DNA of 64,000 nt from Blastocatellia bacterium (GCA_003168335.1 PMSM01000012.1:62001-126000); one strand, 5' to 3'; shown: positions 6,442 through 15,831, counted from the stretch's first letter. Notes: generated from the sequence alone by a model not told the origin. Made by a program: numbers and translations.

Positions 6442-7081
6442 ATCCCTCGCCCGGACTCTCCGCCTTCTTCTTTCTGCCTACTGCCTTCTGCCCTTTGCTC
6501 TGGCTGCCCACCGCCCACTGCTCACTGCTCACCGCTCACCGGCCAGAGGCATCGTCGCTTTCGTTTGAGTGACGGCGGTTTAGATAATTCGAATCGAATC
6601 AATCTGGATCAGGATCACAGCAGTAATAGTCAAGACTGGTAGGATCGAGATTTGAATTGGCGTGGCGAAAATGAAGATCGATCTGGACCTTACTCAGACC
6701 CTCTTGATCCGAGTCCAACCTGGTTCGATCCTGATCTGTACCGGCCCTCTTCACGTTCAGATTAGTCCGATCTGAGTCCAGTCTGCCCTGATCCGAATAA
6801 AGCGGGGTCCGATCCAAACTCGGATCGGAAACGAAGCGACAAATGATCCGGGCAATCGGAATCTAACCCGGGGCGGTCTTAGTACCGATCAAGCCAATTC
6901 GAAGCTGGTTTGCGCCGGTTAGAGCAGTCCCAAGGTCGATAAATAGCTTCCTTTACTTGGTTTAGCGAAACTTCTTGCAAGCTTAGGTGGTTTGGTATTA
7001 TTCTCGGCCCGGTTTTTGGCGCCCAAACCAATCAACGCGGGTACTCACGCCCAAAGTACTCCCAACCGTAAGGAGACCCTC
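6442..7081. other. Intergenic region: pyrimidine repeats and a GATC-dense tract
   Basis: No gene supported. 6464-6540 is a pyrimidine-rich run of 'ctgcctactgccttctgcc' and 'cactgctcaccgctcacc' units. 6546-6567 (gaggcatcgtcgctttcgtt) nearly repeats 7992-8013. 6607-6890 holds 14 GATC sites. Just before the next gene, TTGCAA (6975-6980) and TATTAT (6996-7001) could be a weak promoter with a short 15-base spacer. Confidence 0.6.
6607..6890. repeat. GATC-dense degenerate repeat tract
   Basis: Fourteen GATC sites occur in 284 bases (first at 6607, last at 6887), against about one expected by chance. They sit in recurring words such as ctggatc, ttgatccgag, ctgatctg, tccgatctgagtcc and ctgatccg. Spacings vary (4 to 42 bases, with 21 or 22 recurring four times), so this is a degenerate repeat and not a simple tandem array. 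The minus-strand 72-codon frame here (RLDSDRTNL, TRLDSDQEGL) reflects the repeat and is not called as a gene. Confidence 0.7.
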
Positions 7082-7708
7082 ATGCCTAGAATCAAACTAA
7101 ATCTCAGTAGTCTGTCTATTCCCCAGAAGATCGCCAAGGCTCAACAAATAGTCGCGGCCCTAACCGGAAATGCGAGCTTTCCGACCCCTGCGCCGGCGCT
7201 CGCCATGATCACTACCGCAACAAACGATCTGAACACCGGGTACGCCGAAGCTCAAGCCGCGCGCCAAACGGCAAAGGAAAAAACCAGTGCGCAGAATCAG
7301 AAGGAGGACGCGCTCGATCAAGTGCTGACTCAACTCGCCGCCTACGTCGAAAGCATAGCCGGTAATAATGAACAGTTGATTCTTAGCGCGGGCATGGATA
7401 CGCGCGCGGCCGCAGTGGCTGCCACCGATCCTCCGGCGCAACCGCAGGCATTGACGCCCACAGCCGGCGATCATGATGGCCAAATCGATCTGAGTTGGGA
7501 TCCGGTGAGCGGAGCCAAGAGTTATGTGATTGATCAGAGCGGGGATCCCGTGACCGTGACGTCGTGGTCTCACGGCGGAGTAAGCACGAGATCCAATTTC
7601 ACCGTGAAAGGTTTGATCAGTGGCACTCGCTACTGGTTCCGCGTAGCAGGCGTAAACAACAACGGTCAGAGTGGCTGGAGCGATCCGGCGACGAAGATCG
7701 CGCCTTAG
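7082..7708 (+). CDS. Fibronectin type III domain protein
   Basis: 208 residues from the ATG at 7082, which has AAGGAGA 7 bases upstream; the longer open frame has no ribosome site. The N-terminal half (MPRIKLNLSSLSIPQKIAKA, then repeated Ala/Gln/Lys helices) looks like an antiparallel helical bundle that spaces a single C-terminal FN3 module at about residues 120-208: IDLSWDPVSGAKSYVID, then GLISGTRYWFRVAGVNNNGQ and SGWSDPATKIAP. No signal peptide is visible, so location is uncertain. Monocistronic. I know similar helical-plus-FN3 proteins only as uncharacterised. Confidence 0.85.
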   Translation: MPRIKLNLSSLSIPQKIAKAQQIVAALTGNASFPTPAPALAMITTATNDLNTGYAEAQAARQTAKEKTSAQNQKEDALDQVLTQLAAYVESIAGNNEQLILSAGMDTRAAAVAATDPPAQPQALTPTAGDHDGQIDLSWDPVSGAKSYVIDQSGDPVTVTSWSHGGVSTRSNFTVKGLISGTRYWFRVAGVNNNGQSGWSDPATKIAP

Positions 7709-8171
7709 GAGCGCACGCATCGCGCGTGCGGAATGCGGACATCCTTGTCCGCATTAACTCTCAAGATCATGAGCTGATGCTCATGAGAAGCAGGCGCGTT
7801 TCGTCACACCGGAGGCGGAAGCCGATCTGGGCGATCGGCCCCGCCTGTACGTGGCCACGCGGGACGCGCCTGTGATTTTGTCGGTACCCACCCACCCTGC
7901 TCTCGGCTCTTCCATTGGGAGAGGGACAGGGAGAGACTGAACGCTGCGCCGTGTGCCATTGAATGACTTGCGCAGAAAAGCGGCGATCGGTGAGGCATCG
8001 CCGCTTTCGTTCGCCTCAAACACCGCAAGCCCACCGATCACCCGTTCTCCGTTACGCTTCCCGTTGGCAAAATCCCATACATTGAGGCAATATAGGCCCA
8101 CCTCAGCACCGTCTCAGACTTACCCGAATTTTGATCAGTCAATAGCCGGTCTGAACGTAGTTCAGCGATGA
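7709..8171. other. Repeat-rich spacer before hsdR
   Basis: No gene supported. It contains tandem hairpins: cgcacgcatcgcgcgtgcg (from 7712), aatgcggacatccttgtccgcatt (near 7731), gatcatgagctgatgctcatga (near 7767), a GCAGGCGCG/CGCGCCTG long inverted pair (7790-7872) and a 10-bp stem aaagcggcga/tcgccgcttt (7977-8007). The last could terminate transcription. Confidence 0.55.
7977..8007. terminator. Strong hairpin, possible terminator
   Basis: A 10-bp perfect stem aaagcggcga (7977-7986) / tcgccgcttt (7998-8007) with an 11-base loop, downstream of the FN3 gene. The right arm and flank (gaggcatcgccgctttcgtt) recur at 6546-6566, so it may be a repeat element and not a dedicated terminator. Confidence 0.4.
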
Positions 8172-10889
8172 GTGGCAACAGAAGATATCAATCGCCCAAC
8201 TTACTTCGCGAGCTCTGAGCTCGACTCGTACGCGACGCAAAACATGCGTGAAACACCTGAGCAACAAGCCCGTCGAGAAATCGACCGCCAACTATTGGCT
8301 GCCGGATGGCTTGTTCAGGATCGCCGACGTCTTAACCTCCATGCTGGTCCCGGTGTCGCGCTCTGCGAAACGGACGTAGAAGGCGGTTTTGCCGATTACA
8401 TGCTCTTCGTGGACGCGAAAGCGCTGGGAGTGGTTGAGGCCAAGGCCGCAGGACTTTCGCTTGGCGGTGTTGCAGAGCAATCCGAGATTTACGCCCACGC
8501 GGCCCTTACTGACTTCCAGCGCTGGGCTGACCCTCTCCCATTTACTTACGAGTCCAACGGCGAAGAGTGCCGCTTTCGTGACATGCGCGATCCGAAGTCG
8601 CGTTCGCGCTTCATCTTCGCCGTCCATCGCCCAGAGACTCTCCGCTCATTGGTGGAGGACTCGACAACATTTCGTGAGCGTCTACAAGAGTTTCCGTCGC
8701 TTGAGACCGGCAATTTGCGCGAATGTCAGATCGATGCCGTTAAGGGCCTCGAAAAATCGTTCGGCCGGCAGCATCCACGCGCTCTCGTACAGATGGCTAC
8801 CGGCGCGGGTAAAACCTGGATGGCGGTCACAGAATGTTATCGGCTGATTAAGTTTGGCGGCGCGCGCCGGATCCTCTTCCTCGTGGACCGCGCGAATCTG
8901 GGCAAGCAAGCGAAAAACGAATTTGACCTTTGGCACAGCCCTTACACCCAACGTAGATTCACTGACGAGTACATTGTTCAGCGCCTCGACGGCATCTCAC
9001 TCGAACCACGGGCGAAGGTAGTCATCTCAACTATCCAGCGACTGTATTCTGCTCTAACAGGGAAACCGATCGAGGATTTGGACGACGAACGCTCGACCTA
9101 CGAAGCCACCGGTGATACCGATGAGCCTCGTCCAGTAGCTTACAATGTTGCGCTTCCGCCTGAGACGTTCGACGTGATTATCGTAGATGAATGCCATCGC
9201 TCTATCTACAATCACTGGAAAGGCGTGTTGGACTACTTTGACGCCTTTCACGTCGGCCTTACGGCTACGCCGTCGCCTTATACGCTCGGCTTTTTCAATC
9301 AAAACCTTGTGTCATCGTACACGCACGAACAAGCGGTACTTGATAAGGTGAACGTTGGTTATGATATCTACCGTATCCGTACCAAGCTTGGCGAAAAGGG
9401 TGCAACTGTGGAGCGCGGCAATCATCTCGAAAAGATCGAGCGCCGCACGCGCCGTAAACGCTGGGAAAAGCTCAAGGATGATTTTGTCTGGCAGAGTGCG
9501 CAGCTCGACCGCTCTGTCGTTTCCGATACTCAGATTCGTACCGTCATGACCCACTTCCGCGACGCGCTTTTTACGAAGATGTTTCCCCAGCGCGGTGGCG
9601 AGTGGGTTCCCAAGACTCTCATCTACGCGAAGGATGACGCTCACGCCGATCGGATCGTGGATGTTGTTCGAGATGTCTTTGCCGAGGGAAATGACTTCTG
9701 CAAGAAGATCACATACCGTTCTGGCGGCAAGAAGACCACTGATGATCTAATCGCGGAGTTCCGCACGTCGCCCGCACTGCGCGTTGCGGTGACAGTGGAC
9801 ATGATTGCCACGGGCACCGACATAAAGCCCCTCGAAATCGTGATGTTCCTGCGCGACGTCCGATCCGCCGTCTATTACGAGCAAATGAAAGGACGCGGCA
9901 CGCGAGTCATTGATCCCCACCAACTTCGCACTGTCACGCCCGACGCCAAAGCGAAGACACACTTCGTGCTTGTGGATGCTGTAGGTGTCACGCAGAGCAC
10001 CAAATCCGCTTCTCACCCACTCGAACGTACGCCGAATGTCTCGTTCGAGAAGCTTCTCGATAAGGTCGCTCGCGGCAACCGGACTGACGAGACTCTCTCG
10101 TCACTTGCGAGCCGGCTACTCAGGCTTGATGCTGCACTTGAGCCAGCTGATCGAGAAAGTGTCCGCGCCAAGTGCAGCAAAACAATCGTCAAACTCGCGC
10201 ACCCCCTTGGCGAGAGCGTTGACACTGATCTGCAAGTGGTCGAAGCCCGCCGTGTTCACGGACTCGCCGACGATGCCGAACCCACCAAAACCCAGACCGA
10301 CGCTGCCGCCGCTGCGCTCAAGGAAGTTGCTGTTAAGCCATTTCACGATCCTGACCTGCGCAAATTGCTTGTGGAGTTGCAGACGCGCGCGGAAATTACC
10401 GTAGACCACCTAAGTCCCGATACCATCATTGAGGGAACCGGTTATGACGAGGAAAAGGCTCGGGGCTACATTCAGAACTTCGAACGGTTCCTTGAAGAGA
10501 ACCGCGACCGTTTGCTGGCGCTGCAAATCCTCTACAATCGGCCGCACGCAAAGCGGCACTTGACCTATGATCTCATCCGCGAGCTTGCGCAATCGATGGA
10601 GCGAAGCGCCTACCACTTGGCGTCTGCTCTTCCTCAAGATGGCTTACGAGCGGGAAGTGTTGCGCTTGGAAACAGTCATTCCCAAGAGATTCAACTGGGC
10701 CGCACTCAAGAAGCAGTCCGGCGACGCTTTGGAACTGCAGTATTCAAAGACGCTGCGCGAACTGGGAAGACTGAAAGGTTTGCTCGGCATTATCTTCGCC
10801 AAGGCGCAGAACAAGATTACCGATCCCGCCAAATTGGAACGGCTCATCTCGATGATAGATTCCGAGAATTGGGCGGGGTTGGACGTTGA
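8172..10889 (+). pseudogene. hsdR: Type I restriction enzyme R subunit (HsdR), C-terminus replaced by out-of-frame hsdM sequence
   Basis: 905 codons from a GTG start. The N-terminal nuclease domain is visible near residues 55-100 (GGFADYMLFVDAKALGVVEA, a PD-(D/E)XK-type core). The translocase motor follows: Walker A MATGAGKTW near 210, VDECHRS near 340, and MIATGTDIKPLEIVMFLRDV then MKGRGTR near 540-580. The tail to about residue 815 (LLALQILYNRPHAKRHLTYD) is the start of the usual HsdR C-terminal domain. After MERSAYHLA (near base 10615) the frame stops resembling HsdR, because the DNA from about 10621 encodes HsdM in the +1 frame. About 90-100 C-terminal residues needed for complex assembly are therefore missing. 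Restriction activity is unlikely without them. Confidence 0.85.
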
Positions 10890-11970
10890 TGTTAAAGGCC
10901 ACATTTACGAGGGGCTGCTGGCACGCAACGCCGAGGACGTACGAGGCGGCGCGGGGCAATACTTCACACCTCGTCCGGTGATACGCGCCATCGTGAAAGT
11001 GATGCGGCCCGATCCGACGATGCACATTTCCGACCCGGCCTGTGGCACTGGCGGCTTTCTCCTCGCGGCTTACGACTATCTGGTGAAGTCGAATCCTGAT
11101 CTTGACCGCAGAGCCCAGCGGTTTATTAATGAGGAGGCGTTACACGGTATCGACATTGTTCCCAGCGTCACGCGTCTATGCGCAATGAATCTTTACTTGC
11201 ACGGCTTGGGTGGAATCGACAAGACGATTGTCGAGACCAAAGACAGTCTGGCGAAGCAACCAGCCGTCGCTGATATGGTGCTCACGAATCCGCCCTTCGG
11301 CAAGAAGAGCAGCATTACCGTCATTAATGATGAAGGGAAGCGTGAGACCGAGAAGATTTATTACGAGCGCCAGGAGTTCTGGGCAACGACAAGTAACAAG
11401 CAACTGAACTTCGTTCAGAATGTTTATTCCATGCTCAAGGAAACCGGAACCGCCGCCGTTGTTGTGCCTGACAACGTTCTGTTTGAGGCAGGAGCGGGCG
11501 AGAAGATCCGACGTAGATTGTTAATGAGTTGCGATGTTCACACGTTGCTGCGTCTACCCACTGGCATCTGGTATTCACCAGGCGTAAAGGCGAACGTGCT
11601 CTTTTTCGATAAGAAGCCCGCGTCCAAATCGCCGCAGACGAAGGAACTTTGGGTTTATGATCTGCGCACGAACCAGAACTTCACTCTGCGCCAGAACCCA
11701 ATCGCGGACGACGATCTGAAAGACTTCGTTCAGTGCTACCAAACTCTCAAACGCGCGAAGCGAAAAGAGTCTGAACGCTTCAAGCGTTTCACCTACGACG
11801 AACTAATGGCGCGCGACAAAGCGAACCTCGATATCTTCTGGCTCAAAGACGATTCGCTTGCGGACACCGACAACCTTCCAAAGCCCGCCATCCTCGCCGC
11901 TGAGATCATTGAGGACCTCGAAGCTGCTTTGGCAGAGTTCAGTGCGGTTGAAGAAGAGCTGAAGGCATAG
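10621..11970 (+). pseudogene. hsdM: Type I DNA methyltransferase subunit (HsdM), 5' end missing
   Basis: From about 10621 the frame encodes RLLFLKMAYE, which matches the (LTY)LLFLKM block normally about 40 residues into this HsdM subfamily. The N-terminal helices before it are absent. The rest is complete: GHIYEGLLARNAEDVRGGAG, then QYFTPRPVIRAIV, the AdoMet motif DPACGTGGF near 11030, catalytic LTNPPFG near 11280, and a natural end (EFSAVEEELKA). ATG 10639 could start a shortened protein. The junction with hsdR at about 10616-10621 indicates a deletion that took the hsdR 3' end and the hsdM 5' end. No hsdS is present, so target recognition is also lost. Confidence 0.87.
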
Positions 11971-12001
11971 ATCAAAGGGACTAAACCGATGAGGTAACGA
12001 C

Positions 12002-12937
12002 ATGAGCGATATCAAACTCTTCCGTCTCACGAGTAGCACGGCTACCGAAATGCAAGGGGTGGCCTCTGATTTGGAGAAGCCACTCCAAACACTGATTGAG
12101 AGCAACCTGCAAGAATTGCTTGGCGTTCGTTTTCTCAAATCCGAGTATTCCACTGGCAAGACCCATAAGGGGCGCATAGATACTCTTGGACTAGACGAAA
12201 ACAACAGCCCGGTAATCTTTGAGTACAAGCGTTCCTCAAGCGAAAGCGTTATCAATCAAGGTCTGTACTATCTGAACTGGCTTATGGATCACAAAGCCGA
12301 GTTTGAGCAAATTGTGAGTAAGACTCTGAATAGAGCCAGTGCCGAGGCGATCGATTGGTCGGCTCCCCGTGTGATATGTATTGCTTCTGATTTCAGCAAA
12401 TTTGACGAGCACGCAGTAGAAGAGATGGGTCGGAATATCGAACTGTTTCGCTATAAGAAATTCGGAAACGAGTTTCTGCTCTTAGAACTGGTTAACTCGG
12501 TAACCGGCAAGCCTAGCGTCAAATCAAAGCCGACCAGTTACGCAGACACAGCGAAGTCAACGACAAAGTCAGCGACGGTTTACGGCGCGGCTGCTCTGGC
12601 TCAGGCCAAAGCCGAAACTCGCGAGCTTTTTGCTTCCCTAGAAGGCTATATAATGTCTCTCGGAGATGATGTGCAGAGGAAGGACCTGAAACTCTACATC
12701 GCGTTCAAGCGAATCAGGAACTTCACCACGGTTGAAGTGTATAAGGACAAGCTTCTTCTGCACCTCCATCTGAACCCTGATAACGTGGACTTAGTTGAAG
12801 ACTTCACACGCGATGTCAGATCCATCGGGCACTGGGGAACGGGCGATTTAGAAGTTTGGGTCAGAAGCAATGTCGACCTTGAGCGAGTCAAGCCGCTAAT
12901 CAAACAAGCGCACCAGGGAGGTCTGAGTACTGGCTAA
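12002..12937 (+). CDS. Putative DUF91/PD-(D/E)XK-like nuclease with C-terminal DUF5655
   Basis: 311 residues, ATG preceded by GAGGTAAC. The N-terminal half has LEKPLQTLIESNLQELLGVR, then GRIDTLGLDENNSPVIFEYK, where the Asp and the E-x-K fit a restriction-like nuclease core (D...ExK), then INQGLYYLNWLMDHKAEFE. The C-terminal 110 residues (YIMSLGDDVQRKDLKLYIAF, then VWVRSNVDLERVKPLIKQA) are DUF5655. The gene follows the broken hsdM by 31 bases and is probably in the same transcription unit. It may be a stand-alone defence nuclease. Family match is by eye. Confidence 0.78.
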   Translation: MSDIKLFRLTSSTATEMQGVASDLEKPLQTLIESNLQELLGVRFLKSEYSTGKTHKGRIDTLGLDENNSPVIFEYKRSSSESVINQGLYYLNWLMDHKAEFEQIVSKTLNRASAEAIDWSAPRVICIASDFSKFDEHAVEEMGRNIELFRYKKFGNEFLLLELVNSVTGKPSVKSKPTSYADTAKSTTKSATVYGAAALAQAKAETRELFASLEGYIMSLGDDVQRKDLKLYIAFKRIRNFTTVEVYKDKLLLHLHLNPDNVDLVEDFTRDVRSIGHWGTGDLEVWVRSNVDLERVKPLIKQAHQGGLSTG

Positions 12938-12980
12938 GTCTGCGTGTTCGGACGGGCGGATTCCCGCTTGAAGGTATGCA

Positions 12981-13727
12981 ATGTCCGAAGGGAGTCGCGA
13001 ACAACAGGAGCTCATGAGACAGCAATTCTTCGGTGACTCGTACGACATCGTTAAGAAGTCACTCATTGCCTGGCTTTCGGATTTTGGGCAGTGGGTGACT
13101 CATCCGATGTTTACGGAAGCCGTCAAGCCGGGAGAGGCTGCCGCGTTCTTGCGGCTGGTCGGGACTCCGCTCTTAACTGAGCTGGTTCTTACGCCACAAA
13201 CTAATCGGAGGGAATACTTTTCATTGTGCCGGACGGCGGGAAACTTGTTTCTTGATCCTGATACAGGAGTTTGTCTTGAGCCGCGGAGGGACAAGAAGTC
13301 AATCAATTATGTTTTCGGACCAAAATTGGTGGACTGGTGCGGCCTCAGACCGCGCGCCCTGACCTTGATTTTCGATCAGAGTTATTCACGCGGCAGCAAA
13401 GACGGTATTCGGGAGAAACTCGCCTACTTTGCCGATAAGAAGGTGTATGGATTTGCTTACAACTCGCACGCGACGTTCTTATTGCTCGCCACGGATTCAG
13501 AGTTAGTTGAGCAAGCGCGTGAAAGACTGCTCGAACTCTCAGGCTTGCCGGCGTCGCGGCTGGTTAGTGTAGCTAAGCCGAAAAGCTGGAAGACTGGGGT
13601 CAGGCCTGCGATTTTTGCGATTCTGAATCGTCGATGTGATGCTGTCAGACTGAAGGTGCAGGAGAATGTAGGAACTCGTGATCTCGCAGCCGGCATCATC
13701 AAACAATACCGGAGCGGCAACGATTGA
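12981..13727 (+). CDS. Unknown protein whose C-terminus is encoded by a 160-bp repeat element
   Basis: 248 residues, ATG with GAAGG upstream, 43 bases after the DUF5655 gene. I do not recognise the family. The visible body (SYDIVKKSLIAWLSDFGQWV, then FLRLVGTPLLTELVLTP, then LVDWCGLRPRALTLIFDQSY, YFADKKVYGFAYNSHATFLL) is a plain cytosolic protein of about 205 residues. After SVAKPKSWKT the codons lie in the inverted-repeat element at 13596-13755, giving the tail GVRPAIFAILNRRCDAVRL and so on, with the stop TGA touching the right repeat end. The native C-terminus was probably replaced by the insertion. Confidence 0.7.
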   Translation: MSEGSREQQELMRQQFFGDSYDIVKKSLIAWLSDFGQWVTHPMFTEAVKPGEAAAFLRLVGTPLLTELVLTPQTNRREYFSLCRTAGNLFLDPDTGVCLEPRRDKKSINYVFGPKLVDWCGLRPRALTLIFDQSYSRGSKDGIREKLAYFADKKVYGFAYNSHATFLLLATDSELVEQARERLLELSGLPASRLVSVAKPKSWKTGVRPAIFAILNRRCDAVRLKVQENVGTRDLAAGIIKQYRSGND

Positions 13728-13755
13728 GAATCGCAAAAATCGCAGGCCTGACCCC
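13596..13755. mobile_element. 160-bp palindrome-ended element, copy B, inside the 3' end of a gene
   Basis: Perfect 29-base terminal inverted repeats: 13596-13624 (ggggtcaggcctgcgatttt tgcgattct) and 13727-13755. Total length is 160 bases, the same as copy A at 2399-2558, while the interior differs. It provides the last 44 codons and the stop of the gene at 12981-13727. Confidence 0.85.
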
Positions 13756-13850
13756 GATTTGTTATCGTCACAAAACCTCCGGGTTACCTAACAGGGCACA
13801 AGTAAAATATTTGTGGCCCTCGAGCCACTAGTTCTTCAAGAATTATACAA

Positions 13851-14171
13851 ATGAGATACGACGTTCACTTCTGCAGCATGCTCGCCATGATGAGTGTCGG
13901 AAAGACTCCGGGAGACGAGGTTGCGACACAGGCAGAATTTGATCGCTTCTATCGATACGTGGGAACTTTCGAAGCGGCTGATTTGGACGAGCTCACCGGA
14001 AAGCTGCGGGGCGGCGGCGGTGGCTTGGGTGACAAGACAATGCAGCACTATGTAATCCGACTGGTCCAGCACACCAGTATGACTAATGGGGACATCGCGA
14101 TTGAGCGGGACACCGGCAGGGTATGGTTCCTGGATCTTTGGGGTTGGAAACAGATTCAATTGACTTCATAG
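13851..14171 (+). CDS. Small unknown protein upstream of FRG gene
   Basis: 106 residues: MRYDVHFCSMLAMMSVGKTP, then EFDRFYRYVGTFEAADLDEL, a Gly-rich turn (RGGGGGLGDKTMQ) and a C-terminal part ending RVWFLDLWGWKQIQLTS. The ribosome site is weak. It ends 9 bases before the FRG-domain gene, so the two are likely cotranscribed. No family recognised. Codon use and length fit a real small gene. Confidence 0.55.
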   Translation: MRYDVHFCSMLAMMSVGKTPGDEVATQAEFDRFYRYVGTFEAADLDELTGKLRGGGGGLGDKTMQHYVIRLVQHTSMTNGDIAIERDTGRVWFLDLWGWKQIQLTS

Positions 14172-14180
14172 AGCACCGAG

Positions 14181-15251
14181 ATGCAAATGCAGACCAGCGA
14201 CGTTGAATCCCCGATCGAGGCTGTCGGCACCATCGATGTCATGTTCAACCCCATGTCGCCCGTCACATGGGGCATAGTCCACTTCGACCTGAATGTTTCA
14301 GTGTACAAAAACGTCGTTGATGCTCTTATCGCATTAAAACGCTCGTTCCGCGACTCCCGGCGGGCCCAACCACATGAGGAGTCGGGCGGGTTTTCATCGC
14401 TATTTTTTCGGGGACAGCCCGACGTTTCGTTTCGCCTATTGCCAACACGACTTCGCGGTAACGGGCCTCGGGCCCTTCTCGGGCCGAAGTATGCACCGAG
14501 TATCGCTCCTGATACCCCGCCTGATGTGCGTGCCGAAATCAAGAGGATGCAGGGCACTTGGTCCCGGAAAGAGGAAGGCATGCGATCCATGGAGAATCTG
14601 GTTGAGTATCTTTCGGCCGAGGTCGTGGGCGAACGTGACAAGAAGGAGAAGGTGGCGATTGCGGCCGCAAAGGAGCGGTTTAAGGAGGTCGCCGATTGGG
14701 ACACCTTTCGACTTCAAGCTGCTGTGAGACATTACACCAGAGTTCCCAGCCCGCTGCTTGACGTCTCTGAGGACCCAGAGGTCGCAGCCTTCATGGCCAC
14801 GTTGGGCTACCAGGATGACGGCGAGGAGCGTTACGGAATGCTATGGGCAGTGGACATCGGGAGACTTAAAGGACTCTTCGCGCATGAAGTCGTGAAGGTC
14901 CCCGGCGGAGAGAAAATCATCCTGACGGATCAGCGTCAATTGTGGGGGGACAATCAGCGTTTCCTGGACGAACAGAATCTGCCGCCCGTAAGAATCGAAA
15001 TCGTCAACGTGGAACTCCCTCTTCCTCGTCCGACTGCACAAAAGGGGCGATTTCTGTCAATCCAAGGGGCGGCCGGGCAGCCTATACCGATGGAGGCTGA
15101 ACTCGTATGGTGGTCCATGATCGAACGCTGGTCCTACGGCGTTGCCTTTATCCAGACGGGGGTGGTCTACGAGAATCTCCAGACCGGCGTAACGAAGGCT
15201 CAGCTCCTGCCCGACAACGACCCTTATCTCGCCCTTGAGAGCTCGGCGTGA
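14181..15251 (+). CDS. FRG-domain protein
   Basis: 356 residues. The FRG signature is near residues 70-90 (SLFFRGQPDVSFRLLPTRLR); the later conserved block is AAVRHYTRVPSPLLDVSEDP and EVAAFMATLGYQDDG, which corresponds to the 'hyg.pTrlLDwt.sp..Alf' motif of the family. Met3 is an alternative start. The FRG domain is of unknown biochemical function; it occurs in phage-defence neighbourhoods and prophages. Its place behind a broken restriction locus, a nuclease candidate and two unknown genes supports a defence-island reading, though that remains inference. Confidence 0.87.
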   Translation: MQMQTSDVESPIEAVGTIDVMFNPMSPVTWGIVHFDLNVSVYKNVVDALIALKRSFRDSRRAQPHEESGGFSSLFFRGQPDVSFRLLPTRLRGNGPRALLGPKYAPSIAPDTPPDVRAEIKRMQGTWSRKEEGMRSMENLVEYLSAEVVGERDKKEKVAIAAAKERFKEVADWDTFRLQAAVRHYTRVPSPLLDVSEDPEVAAFMATLGYQDDGEERYGMLWAVDIGRLKGLFAHEVVKVPGGEKIILTDQRQLWGDNQRFLDEQNLPPVRIEIVNVELPLPRPTAQKGRFLSIQGAAGQPIPMEAELVWWSMIERWSYGVAFIQTGVVYENLQTGVTKAQLLPDNDPYLALESSA

Positions 15252-15354
15252 TAGTCATCGAAGGGATCGCTTTAGGAATTCTCTAGGCGAAGAGCGGAGA
15301 GCTGACAGCAATGAAGAATCCTGCCTACATCTAAAGGGCCATCCAGTCGCGAGG

Positions 15355-15522
15355 ATGATAAAAATGAAGAATCGGGAAGGTCTTCGCGGGCTTTCAGAAG
15401 TATCTTTATCAGAAGGCGGCGTGATCCGTTCGGTAGATCCTTGCAAAAAGTATTACTGGACTGTGGTGATAGCATTCCCTAAGCCCGATGAAACTCCCAA
15501 ATTCACACTTGGCGATCGTTGA
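15355..15522 (+). CDS. Possible 55-residue protein upstream of DUF6883 gene
   Basis: A short frame from ATG 15355 (AGGA just upstream): MIKMKNREGLRGLSEVSLSE, then YYWTVVIAFPKPDETPKFTL. It overlaps the DUF6883 gene start at 15488 by 35 bases. It could be a fragment of a larger decayed gene such as the C-terminus of a toxin, or a real small gene. No family recognised. Confidence 0.35.
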   Translation: MIKMKNREGLRGLSEVSLSEGGVIRSVDPCKKYYWTVVIAFPKPDETPKFTLGDR

Positions 15523-15820
15523 CATCACAAAGCTGCGAGACTATTCGCTGAACCCTGAGCACGAGTCCGGCGGGCACAAGGCGAGAGTATTCCGGGCGGC
15601 TTTAGAATTGACGTTGGATAACGCGGAATGGCTACGCACTCAAGTACTCAGGCTCGCGCGCGAAGGCGACGCGGCGGTTGGTGAGCCTTCACCCTTCGGC
15701 CAAAAGTATCTGATTGACGCCGCGCTTACTGTTAACGAACGGGTCGCTATTGTGCGAACGGCCTGGATCATCGAAAATGGCACTGACTTCCCGCGGTTGG
15801 TAAGCTGCTACGTGAAGTGA
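15488..15820 (+). CDS. DUF6883-domain protein
   Basis: 110 residues: MKLPNSHLAIVDITKLRDYS, then NPEHESGGHKARVFRAALEL, then EPSPFGQKYLIDAAL and AIVRTAWIIENGTDFPRLVS. This is the typical DUF6883 pattern (xxPna..aivd..KLrdYlLn..Hp.G..KA..F), a small domain related to polymorphic-toxin nuclease-like folds and seen both fused to toxins and alone. It overlaps or abuts a DUF4926 gene downstream, a recurrent pairing. Confidence 0.82.
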   Translation: MKLPNSHLAIVDITKLRDYSLNPEHESGGHKARVFRAALELTLDNAEWLRTQVLRLAREGDAAVGEPSPFGQKYLIDAALTVNERVAIVRTAWIIENGTDFPRLVSCYVK

Positions 15821-15831
15821 GGACTAGTAAG

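Noticed and set aside
6599-6817. 72-codon - strand frame with LDSD repeats
   Set aside because: The repetitive peptide is a by-product of the GATC tract; no start signal.
6607-6890. Replication origin from GATC density
   Set aside because: No DnaA-box cluster, AT-rich unwinding region or dnaA/dnaN genes nearby.
7781-8101. 106-codon - strand frame upstream of hsdR
   Set aside because: Made largely of hairpin repeats (7790-8007); no ribosome site or family likeness.
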